This document shows, in pieces, positions 49,101 to 61,100 of a stretch of DNA of 64,000 bases (positions are counted from its first letter, which is position 1; each line of letters begins with the position of its first letter). The position numbers and the translations under genes are program-made. The notes beneath the pieces were generated by a model. It saw nothing but the letters and a program-made list of their open reading frames with translations, ran no database searches and was not told the DNA's origin. The DNA comes from Alitta virens. Its lineage: Eukaryota; Annelida; Polychaeta; Phyllodocida; Nereididae. The stretch lies in contig OW028584.1 in NCBI GenBank assembly GCA_932294295.1, forward strand, positions 11,230,407 through 11,294,406. Reading direction: 5' to 3'.

Positions 49101-52100
49101 CAAGGTCACTGTTTAAATGCTCTGTAGAAAACTGAATTTAATGCCGCATTAATTAAAATGCAGTTATTTGATACCACAAGCACACCATAGGTCTTGCCAT
49201 TGAGCAGAAATTATTTCTAAAACAAGTGTTATTAAAATTTATATATTTATTACTATAAATAAAGGTATTTATTATTACTCACGCTTACCGGTGAAGTCTT
49301 CTTAGACTTCACATACGTCACGATGCACGATGCAGGGGCCCTCTGAACACAGCGCTCATGAACGGTATACTTGCAGTCTGGAATTGAAACAAAGTCCTTT
49401 ACTCAAAGTTTAACCAAAAAAGATGAAGAAATAAAAAAAATTGATTAAATACAGAAACAACAACATTTAATATGGTGCTAAAACTGCAATCAGAGCACAT
49501 TTATTAAATATCATGGACAATTTGAACTCGAAGTTCAATTTCGCATAATAAGTCCATTGATACATCATCAAGACTAACAAGAAACCAGCGATTATCAACT
49601 ATTAAATTCAGATTTTCATTCAATTCTGCAATCATCTGCGATCTACCTTCTGTTGGGATAGCACGTCTCATACCCATTATCGAGTCAATTGTGACAACCT
49701 TTTTGTTTTTGAATGCTACTGATCTAAACAGAGAAAACAGAACCGGATACTTACAAATGCATGAGAGACCTTGTTTTCCAAGGCCCACCAGGAGATTCAA
49801 GCACATGTTGCAGTAAGCGGGCTTGCTGAAGTGCTTCAACCGCCACGTGTGCTGACCGTCGTCCTGCACTGCCTGTAACACCACCACAGAAATGAGTAAA
49901 TATAAGTTTGACTCACAAGGGTTGCATTAGTCAGCTCAAATTTTGAGCAGTTCAGATGATTCAAGTTTTAGACTTAGGCTTAGTTGGGAAAGAAGTATAT
50001 CACTATGAAATCAATGCAAATGACGGAACCACAGAAATAAATAAAAAATTCCAATTCATTTTTGTCATTCTATTAAGACCCCAGTTGCCCTCTATCACCA
50101 TGAGCATGAATAATAAAAGAGAATAGTTATATTATTCAACATTTTAATGATATCAACCACGATGTAAAAAGTACCTAATTTCATTGGCTAATGTAGGTCT
50201 AAGTGTAAAATGTTGAATCTTTACCCTGAAATCAGAACGAGTGTCTGTGCAGTGCGACATATTTCACACAACTAAATACACAGAGAGTAGCAATTTGCCA
50301 AAATATGGGCGGCCTGGGCACCATGTACAAACTATGTTGCGAGAGAACAATTCATAAAAAAATCAATACATCTAAACTATGTTCCGCATTTACAACTTAA
50401 TACAAATGACTTCATTTGTCATGAGATTTAGATCTGAAATGCTCCTCAATTCAAATTGCGATGTATTAGTTATACCCAAACAAGACACTACTATGTATGC
50501 ATATCTCTTTTTTGCTTAATTTGAGTATGGTTTTGAGAAAAAATATTTAAGAAAATATACAACACAGGATATATTTGCTTCAACTGTTAATTTAATTTCC
50601 TCAGTCATTTCATAGGCAGAATATCTATTAAGCCTTATTTGTGATGAGCTGTCTTTCAATGTAAAAGTTAATTTTTATGGCAAATCCTAGTTAATGTAAA
50701 GGAGCTACGATAAAATTGAACTTTGCATATAATTAGGGATGATTTATTGAAGTTTGAGCTGGCATGATGATACTCCAAAACCTCCCTTGCCCAAAGCCAA
50801 ACTGGTGTTGCAACTGTCAAACAACAGAATATATTTATATGACCAGATGAATGTTTCACATGCTTTTTCTTTTAAAAGATTAATATACAAAGATTTGACA
50901 CTTCTTCATTTCCATAAGCCATCCGCAAAGGATTGTGGGATTGTTGAGGTTAGCAGATATAGCATCCCTTCTGATAGTGACGTCATAATCACCACAATCG
51001 CCAGTGATGTCATTGTGATTGTTCTTTATTGTGACGTCATATTTCCGCGGGATTGACATATTTCCCTAAATTTACCCCGAACAGGTTGACCTTGCATCAT
51101 TTACACTTGTGGTTCTACTCTGGGTATTATTATTCTGTGTTATTTATAAGAACAGATTAACATTTAATTGCAAACAGACTTACAGTGTCCAAGCCCAGAA
51201 GGACGAGAAGTGGAATGGTCGTGAGGCCGCCTCGTTTCCATTCCTCCAAGGAGACAGTACCGTCAGAGTCATAGTCTATCTCCGTCATCATCTCATGAAG
51301 AATCTGTTGGAGAAAAAAATTTTTGTTAAAAATTCAGTTCTCTTAATTATCAGTTTAAAACTGAAGTTGACACATAAAGAGCAGGTATTATGAAACCCTT
51401 TATTTTTTTAAAACAAAATATTTCAGCATATCCCAAAAGAGATATTGGTCATAATTTTGTGTACATAAATTAACATATTTCATTAATTTTGGGTAATTAA
51501 TAAAGAAACATTTATGTGATAGACTGTTATTATTACAATAATCTTAGTTTCTCCATAGATCACAACCAATATGTAAGTGACTTAGTTACAACTCTTTGAG
51601 TTATTATAATTATAAGTCAAGACAAGACTACATTCTTAGATGTAGCCATAACAATCGAAACTATTAAATAGAATTCCATCAATAACCACAGGCTATCTAT
51701 CTGCTTAAAACTCAATAAAAGGTTCCAGTTTTAGCTCAATAATGAGAGCTGTAACTTTTATATGTCAGCCAAAATATTTTCTTTAACTCATTACAAACTA
51801 CGTTTATGACGAAGTTGAACTTTTAAGGAAGCAACCAACCTTCTTCTTTTCAGACATGATTGATAATTGTTGTTAATGCTTGAAATTGGTAAATCCTAAT
51901 TGTGCCGCAAATAATTCCGCCAAACTCAAGAAAGATAGTTTTACATTCTTCCAACATCATTCATAATCCAATAAAATTCTCAAAACAGTACTCGTTTCCA
52001 AGTTTGAACCAAAAATTAACTAAGAAAAGGAGACTACATTTATTAGTAACAAGGAAGAAACTCGAACCTAATTTGAAACTTTGTTGACAAGTTCTTGTCA

Positions 52101-55100
52101 ATGTATCTGTTATCAGCACTAAATGTTATTCTTAAGAATAAAAATACCACCTCATCCTGGTAAATGAGGACCAGTTAGGACAATGCGATCAAGAGTCACG
52201 ACCATGAGATACAGTTACCCTTGCTAAGTCCAACCCTTGTCTAAGTCGAATATGTCAAAAGTTCCATTTTTTCACAACACTAAGCTAACAGACATTAAAT
52301 TCTAATTGCTTCTTGATTCTATAGATAAATATTTGCATAAGTCTGACTCGAAATTAAACCAAGCATTTCATGTTAATTAGACTTGCGCAAGGTTTACTGT
52401 AGTCATATTTAAGTATAATCACATCGTGACTATCTAACACATTCAATACACTCTCAACATTGAGTAAACAGTGTGATTAAAGATAAGCGGCAATAAGTGG
52501 TCATGCTCATGTTTTTATTTTATTTTTCTGTGAAATAATACTGATTCAGACAGAGATCAAGAGATAAGATTTAAGGAACTGCTATAAAATGGAAATTAAA
52601 GATAAAGATATTTTATGGATCACAATAAGTGAAATTTTGCTTAAACTTTGCAATATGTACAATACACAATGTAATATTAATGATTTACTAAATATTCAAA
52701 AAACTAATGCAACGAGGTACAAAAGAGTTCTTGAACCTATGAGTCACGAGAAGGGTACCCTCAATCGTCGCCCACTTGGCAGTCTAACAAAACAACTGTA
52801 TAAAGGATGAGCTGGGTCATCGAGAATATTTTCTCCTTGTGCTATTACTCTAACAGGGTACATTTCATCATTGTTGTTGACACCATCAGTTCTCAATAGT
52901 CTTTGAAACACTTTCCGAGGACGGTTCATAGTCAGTCTATTTTTCTTATTAGGAATCCAACAAAATCACTACTAGCATACATCAAAACAGGTCGGATAAC
53001 CATGTTGTAGAGCATGACAACAATTTGGCGTGAATTAAAGATATCTTACTCCATACAATCTATCACACAATATTTCATGAATCCTGTAATAACAAATACT
53101 CCAAACGCATGTATTTCAGGGTTCCTGCCGGTTGACCTTTATAAGAAGTAAGACCTTTATAAGACATTATAATACCATGCTCACTAATATAGTAATTTAC
53201 ACAAATATTTTTAATTTCATCGTCCAAAAAAAATCTGGAAATTGGCTATCAAACAATTGGTAGATGGTACGTCCTTTGGCCAAAACAGACCAGAATCTCC
53301 TGTGTTTGTTTTCCAAGTACATTTGCATCAAAATGAGACAATGTAAGACTTAGTGGATAAAAGTAAGACTTTATAAGGGCCTTAATTTTTACAAAGATAA
53401 AGTAAGACTTTATCATACTTTGTAATAACCCGCGGGAACCCTGCTATTTGTGCAGTTAAACAGTTTTTCTTTTGTTTTAGATATGACACTAAAAAAAAGA
53501 AATTTTCCTTATTGATAAAACAACATTGTACTTACAGGTTTTAACTCAGACACATCCCAACCCAGGTATTCTGCTACGGTCATCATTTGATTGACAATAG
53601 CCTCTATTTCCTGGAAAATATAATTATCAATCGATTAATTTAATATCATACATTATATATATCTAATTGTTGCAAGGAATATATGATGTACAGTGCTATA
53701 AAGTCGAGGCTAAATTTGGTAAATAATCTGTAAAATTACTTTTAAGAATTAAATTTACTTTGCATCATAATTAGGCCTATATCAAACAAATAAAATTATA
53801 TTACAAAATAGCAGGTGAAATAGCACATACACACTTCAAATGATATGTTTCATATTAAATACCATCTGGGGGGTGATTAGGGACGCAATGGTCATAAAGG
53901 ACACAATTTGAATACTGCAGTTTCAGGATATCTTTATATAATACATTCAAGAGCCAGTATATCAGCTAATTTAGCTTCTACAAGAAAAATTAATTACCAG
54001 AGTTGCACCTAGTAAAAATATCATCCTTCCTTTTTTCCCAGATATAATTAATTTTTCCCTTATCATCATCCCCCTATGTTCCTAATCACCCCAGTTTACT
54101 GTACCGGAAATAAACAAATAATCCACATGATAATAATGAGCTATCCATTAGAAAAGGTTTCAATGGGGAGAGAAAGCACCACACAAGGTCACTGCCACCA
54201 TAGCAAATACTTCCGCAACATCATCCATTTAACAATGTGAACTGACGTCATCTAATTGTCTTTTTAATCTGCCACAGTCGTAGTGCCCCCTGTAGGCAAC
54301 GTTAATTTTTCTCCCCATTAAATTAACTTACGTTGGCATCCAGTATACCATTTCCGTCAGTATCATACAAGCGGAACATGACTGAAAATAAAAAAAGTGT
54401 GACATCAGAAAATATTGCGCAGGGTGAATCTAGATCTATAAAAATACCTGTAAACCACATTTAAGGCAATCTGTGCAGATCTACTTTATTTGAAACATAA
54501 ATTTAGATGCATGTATGTATTCATATTTTACATGCATATCTTGAACTCAGTTCCTGATGGATTAATCTGAGGTTAAAATTAAATAAGGTATGATTCTACA
54601 ATGGACACCTCGAACTAACACAGTTCTGCTCCACTAACTGATTAGAAGACAATCAGTAAATTATCATTAAGATTCAAAAGCTCCTTTAGGCTAAGTAACA
54701 ACAGTACCTAATTAAACAATAGTAGTTAATTACAGTACCTGTAATTTGACAAAAGTAGCTAATTACAGTATCTAATTAGACAAAAATAGCTAATTAAAGT
54801 AACCAATTAGACAAAAGTAGCTAATCGCAGTAACTAATTAGACAAAAGTAGCTAATTACAGTGACTAATTAGACAAAAGCACCAAATCGTAGTACCTAAC
54901 TACAGTAACTTCCTAATTAGACAAAAGTAGCTAATTAAAATAAACTAATCCGACACAAAAGCAGCTAATTAGACATTGCCTTCATTAGCCCAGTCTCTAT
55001 CAAGTGACCACAGCAATTTCAATAAATGTCGTACATTTTCTTTAATTACAAAAGTGTTAGCACCCATACATACATTCCAGTTTGTCCTCTGGGGTTCCCG

Positions 55101-58100
55101 TCTCCAGCAAGGACAAATAACAGACCAGATCCTTCAGGTGAATGCTGCCGTTTTTTATGTCTAAGTTGTTCTTGTCTTTTTCGCTTCCCTTGAGTAGCGA
55201 AGAGTTGGACAGCTTCACCCGACCATCTGCATTTTCTGATAATTGACAAGATTTTGTCTGTTAACATCTTTCAAACATAAGATTTTGTCTGTTAACATCA
55301 TTCAAACATAAGATCGAAGTTCCAATGAACTTTGCAGCCAAATCATACAGAAAACAATTTGCTCAGAATAAGATGTAAATGTTTTGCTACTACACGGCCA
55401 TACAGTGAAGTTTCTCAGCAAATTCAGCACCAAAAATTCCAAATCTTTTTTACTTGCAATCAGAATTTGGAGCAGCACCTTTAAGTGAATGAAGACTTGG
55501 TAATTACACTTAAAAAAAAAGAAGAATGAAAATTTGCCTCTGAGAATCGAGGTTTTAAATTTTTTTGCGGTCCATAATCCCGACAATAAACTGAAAATGC
55601 AGAATAATATTTGTCAGTAAAAAATTTGAAATTTTGGAGACTAAAAAATTTGAAATTTTGGAGACTTACTGGCGTCTCCGCCATTTTGTATATGGATGCT
55701 GTGATTGGACTTTTTGGAGGACGTCCTGGATAAGTGGGCCATGTCAGGGGTCGCGTCTCCACCGTGACCTTTGACCTCATTGTGTAGCGAGGTACCCGAG
55801 GGGTGTGAAGAAGACCCTGTTAACAAAATTGCATTATATCACACAAAACTTCAATTAGTACATTATGCATGCCTCATTAAAATATACATACACATCATAA
55901 TTAAGTTGCTATTCAGTTTGTAAAATTATCAGATTACACATTATATTCTAATCTATTCAATGATGGCTACAAAATATATTATTGATAAATCCTAAATACA
56001 ATAATCAGAGCATTATTTAGTCCTTCAATAAGCGCTTTTTGAACTGCTAATCTAACAATCTGCAAGTAACATAGGTCTAGAGAACTAATACAATATCGCA
56101 CTTCATCATACCAAAAATTTTAAATCAATATAAGTGATCTGTCAAAAATTATAAATCTAATGACTTTCTAAGGATGATTGTGCATCCTATTCTGACAAAA
56201 ATATAAAATATATATTTCGCAAAAATGTTATGAGAAAAGTTACAACTAAATTTAAAAAGAAATTTCTTCATCCTAAAATCGTGCGCTCTGGTTGCAATTA
56301 TTTACATACAAACATGCGCATGCTTAGAGCCTAGAAGAGCTAACAATTGCAAGAAATTGAGATAACCATTAAAAGCATCTTTGAATGCAGAGTGCAAAAC
56401 TATATTTGCTTTCATGTCTAGCATTTGAACCAATATTTTCTAAGCAAAAATGGATAAATGACTTTTGTAAAAATATAAGGGTAGTATATATTTTTTTTTT
56501 CGCTGGTTTTTGGCCCTTTGGTAAAAATGAAGGATGGTGTAATGCAATTTGACACATCATCCTAGAAAGAAGTTTGACAATAGTAACAAGTGATGGTCAA
56601 CCACAGAAGAGGTGTCAACTAATATTAAAGCAGAGACTGAAGATGTATGTTTCAAGATGTTACAAGATATCCCTATTGCAGTTAGGTTCTTAAAATACGG
56701 CTGACTCCAGAAGGCTGTAGTGACCTATTACCGGCTGTTGCTATTACTGGCTAAAGCCAGCCGCTTTTGCCTACTCCTGGCTTATAGTTGGCTTACACCT
56801 ACCACCACTGAAAAACTATAATCTTGTAAATGTAAGAAATTTATCTAATATATCATAATAAGTATGTACTTTTAGATCCGGCTTTGAGAAGCCAGCTATA
56901 GCCAGACAGTTTCGCTTAGTGGTAGGTAGCATCATAGAGCAGAAGTTGTCTTGCTTTTTCTAGATTTAATTTGACAGGCCGTGTTTAATGAAACTAACTG
57001 TACATATGGACCCAAGCTTTAATTATTGGCCAGTTGGTCCATATTAGGAGTGGATGGTTCTAATTACTTCTAACAGGGTTCAGAGAACCTTGTACATGAT
57101 GAAGTAAGTAATGTCAGCACAAAGTACAATTTAAAACATTGTATTCAGTCTCTCATCTCAAAAAGTTGACATCCCTTTATCCATATAATCATCAATGAAT
57201 TTAAATCTACAATAATATAATATATCATGATAAATAACAAAGAATACATGCATGTCATATGTCGAGAAAATATCTCAATGGTACAAAAATCATGCAAAAA
57301 ATATATAACCCGACATAAAATAATACCAGCGTTCTACGTTTTGAAAATTAAAGCATGCTTCATGCGCCACAAGTTCTCATGCTGAAAAATCCATTTTACC
57401 TCGTTAAAGGTTATTTGTTCAACAATGTGCTATTTTTGGATCATATATAGGTCACAGGTCAAATGCACGAGCAAGGTCACATCTCAGGTCAAGGTCAACC
57501 AATGAGAAACTGCACAATTAGGTCACACCAGGTCAAGATCATTCTACGCAGGGATTCAGGATACAAGAAAGGTGAAAACAAATGAAGAACTAATAATGGA
57601 GAAATTTGTGAATAGATCTTTACAAAATCAAAATTCAAAGGAAGAAGTCAAAGTACGTAAAAACAGGGCAAAGCTCAGCCATCAAGGACAACACAAAAAT
57701 ACCATACAAAGTCACAGAAGGTTCATATATAATGAAGGAAAATCATATAAAATGAATAAGAAAATACAAAGAAAAAGTATTTCTTCAGAGAAATCTTCGA
57801 AAATTATCGACACAACTACAATCCAGATTGAAAAAAAATTCAGGAAATAAAAAACAAAGTCAATTGAAATTTAGGTCAAGGTCAGAATAAATCAATGTCA
57901 AGGTCATGAAAGATCATGCAATGAAATGACAGAACAGAGACAAAAAAAACTGATAGTATCACAGCTGAATCAACTGCACCTGCCAACAAATCTTGAACAT
58001 GTGAAAATTAGGCGAACATGTCAAAACACATCATTGCGTATCGATACATAATGACGGTACATTTACCATGGAAAAACAGTTTGAGGTACAAAAACGCTAT

Positions 58101-61100
58101 CACCATGGCAACACAAAACTGAGGTACAAGAACTTTGTAACCATGACAACAAACACCGTTCCATCAAACTGTCAAGTTTCACAATGAAGTTACAACAGAC
58201 TACTAGGCACCCTTTTTATCAGTTCAATGGAACATTAAAACAGGTCTTTCGTTTAAATTTTAAGAGAGGTTCACATGAATGCACAACTTCCAAAACAGAA
58301 CCAGGCATTTGCTATTGTGGAAATTTAATCATTCACGGAGCAGATTGTAAAAATCGTATGTATTAGAAACAGAGTTGTATTCGGAAGGATTGTGAAGTCA
58401 TCAAGGGGTGCGGGGGTTGTGGGGGCACGAAAGTAGTAGATAAACACAACATAAAAAGAATGTAAAAATGTCTAACTTTGTATAAACTTCAAATCATCGA
58501 GGCACAAACAAGATAATCACCAGTAGAAGAGCAAAAGCAACCAGACAAAATCAAACATTAAAAATTTTTTTTTTTTTTTAATAGTACGGGACAACTGCAT
58601 AGCACAATTATTTAACATATAGAAAAAGGTTAAATTTTATAATGTTAATTTATATTATCAATACGTTACTATAACAATTCGAATGTAATTTTCAGGGTGG
58701 TTCCGCGTAAGCGGCATCAGAAAAATGCTCTGCAGGATCTCCTTTCATATACGTGCATCATGAAACACAATTTCTTTGTAATCTCCTGTCATATAGAACT
58801 GCCATGATGTCTCGTGATGTACAACTAGGCAACTACATGTATGAATGACGTCATGCAATTATTGGCAATTGTTCAGTTTTTGACGTCGTTAACTAAAATT
58901 ACAATCACACATTAGTGAGAGTCATCGGAGAAAAAAGTCTTGATGTCTCTGAGCTACTGATCTGATGACCAGCTGCCTGAGGCAGACATAACGATGAAAC
59001 GATAAGGCTGCTTGGGGCATCCACAATTAATACAGCCAAAAGAATTAATTGGGTCTGACTATACGAGAGCTTGTGTAGCCTATTCAGGGTTTACGAGCAA
59101 ATTCAGAAGTCCAAAAACATGTGCCAAAAAGGAAAATAATTCTATAATAGAAAATTCATTTTTCTTTGCGCTATACAGCAGTCAAGCACTTTTAACAGGT
59201 TAAACCAAGACTGCCATAGAACATCAAACCAAACGACAGCAATGCTAAACAACCCATACGAAAAGGTACCTGAAAGTTTTAAGGCAGATAGGGATAATTT
59301 CTTAGAGAGCTCCTTCAAGCTAGGTAGAGGTTCAATGCGTGAAAATCCGATAAGGTCAGGTTCTGCGTGAAAATGAAATAAATGAAATAAAAAGTGGAAA
59401 AAGAAAAATCGGTAGATCGTTGCCCATTGTCTTTCAGCACATCCAGTGCAAATAAAAATTTTAAAATATGAGTATCAGACAATCAGAGCAAGATGAGAAG
59501 AAGAATTATTCATTATGAGAGATTTAAATACAATGTAATTAACTAAAATAGGAGTATAGATAGAAATATAACATAGTTTAGTGACAGACTACCAGATCAT
59601 ATCATTGCAATCAAAATTAAGGTAGTAAAATTAACAATGTAGACATTTGGGGGCTAAGCACAAAAAAATGACAGGAAAGATATTTAGTATGTCTTAGCAA
59701 ACAACGGAAATCATTGTTCCGAAGGGAATTCTGTATTGGTTTAGAGAAAAATAACAAAGGCCAAAAAATGTGCGTCGTGACTGCAGAAGACTGAAGCAGT
59801 TTGATTTTACATTTTTGTTGTAATTTTAAAGTAAAAAACTAGTTATCAGGAAGTAGTGACTCAAATAAAGACACCTGCCTTAGGAACTAGACAATCCAGC
59901 GAGTTTTTAGACATGTAGCAATCCCACAAACTGGCATTTCGCAATGTCCATTCTGAAATAATCTTTGTGGCTTTCCGAAAAATTTTGGGATTAGTGTGTG
60001 ACTTCTGGGTGGGGCAGGGATTCCTATAAACAGGCCTCAGAGACTGGATTGATATTGGCAGCGAATTATCCATGATATAACATTATTTACCTTTATTCAA
60101 AAGGGGATACAAAATCACTAATTGAACAACTAGAACATTAGAAATTGGTGGAAGAAACCAAAAGTTTCCCACAGTGATACAGCAACAAAAAGACTACGAT
60201 TTGGGTATCAGTAGGTGTCTCAATATGATGGCAAAGACTTCCCAAAAATGTCTCGAAGATCTGTGTCCAGATCAAATGATTCAAATCATCTTCAGAAAGA
60301 TGCAAGAAATCTACGGAATGATGTCATGGAGAGATTTCTGAATGTTTTCAAACAGCCATGATTAAAAGTAAAACAACTGGTCTGACAGTATGACAAAGAG
60401 GTGGATATCAAGGATCTTATATTAAGCTAGCCAGTTTCTTACAGGAGGATGTTAGGCATCTATAATACGGCACACCACTGGGATTTCTTAAAGATTACTT
60501 GGATTTCTTAAGATGTTAGGAGCCTAGAATCAGAATGTGATTAAAGCTTCAACATTCAGGGCAGGACAATGCTGAACATATGCATTGGGACAAACCAACA
60601 ACAACACCAGACAGACGGACAGACAGGGCAGCTACCTGTGCGACTTCTACGACCTGGGTCGCCCACGACGCCACCTGGAGGCAAGTGAGAGTGCGACCCT
60701 GAACCCCCTCCACTCGAGTCGTGACGGACGTGGCCCAGGCTGTGCAGCTTTTCTGACAAGCCGTGCAGTTTCTCGGCTAGACCATGGAGGTGTTTTTCCT
60801 TAATGATGGACGATGTTTCCCGCTCGTGCACTTCTGGTGACTGGTGGACCACCGCGGCACACGCCGTTGCCGACGCCGCCACGGCGACGTCACGCAGTCC
60901 GACCTCCTTACCCATCGCGCTGTTGGTCTTTAATGCGAGAGGACCTGGGGTTGCTGCTGCAGGTCGTTTGAGGAATGACAAGAAGAGATGCTGACACAAG
61001 TCGTCTGGTACCTCTGCCTCCAAGTATGTGTCCATGAACAGTTTGAAGCCTTCATAGTCAATCGGCTACAAAAAGAAAAACATGCAATCCAATTAAAAAT

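Larger units (their letters stand above)
51184..54381 (-). other. DGK exons: paired EF-hands
   Basis: EF-hand 1, [12 protein letters not shown], spans the junction of exons 54332-54381 and 53536-53610. EF-hand 2, [12 protein letters not shown], is in 51184-51303. Both have acidic residues at positions 1, 3 (and 5 in the second), Gly at 6 and Glu at 12, so both should bind calcium. Confidence 0.93.
55817..60635 (-). other. Large DGK intron with nuclear-receptor half-site cluster
   Basis: This 4.8 kb intron holds AGGTCA clusters (57449-57906), a TGGCT-rich stretch (56700-56930), a LINE 3' end fragment (58693-58745) and a SINE fragment (58972-59025). No coding exon is seen; the frame at 57572-57850 is Lys/Ser-rich, without family features. 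Confidence 0.6.

Noticed and set aside
52589..52810. Plus-strand 73-codon frame
   Set aside because: Antisense of the decayed LINE C-terminus, whose minus-strand reading has clear family motifs.
54690..54980. CRISPR-like repeat-spacer pattern
   Set aside because: Units are contiguous and diverged as in a minisatellite; no unique spacers and no cas genes.
55046..55267. 73-codon minus-strand frame over a DGK exon
   Set aside because: Out of frame with the exon that encodes [13 protein letters not shown]; that frame matches the family and phases.
57572..57850. 92-codon Lys/Ser-rich frame in a DGK intron
   Set aside because: A-rich DNA gives Lys codons; no homology recognised and no splice signals tie it to the gene.
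60556..61035. Extension of the DGK exon frame to a Cys-rich C-terminus ([13 protein letters not shown])
   Set aside because: It reads through the CACAG|gtagct donor into intron; phase with the next exon works only if the exon ends at 60636.
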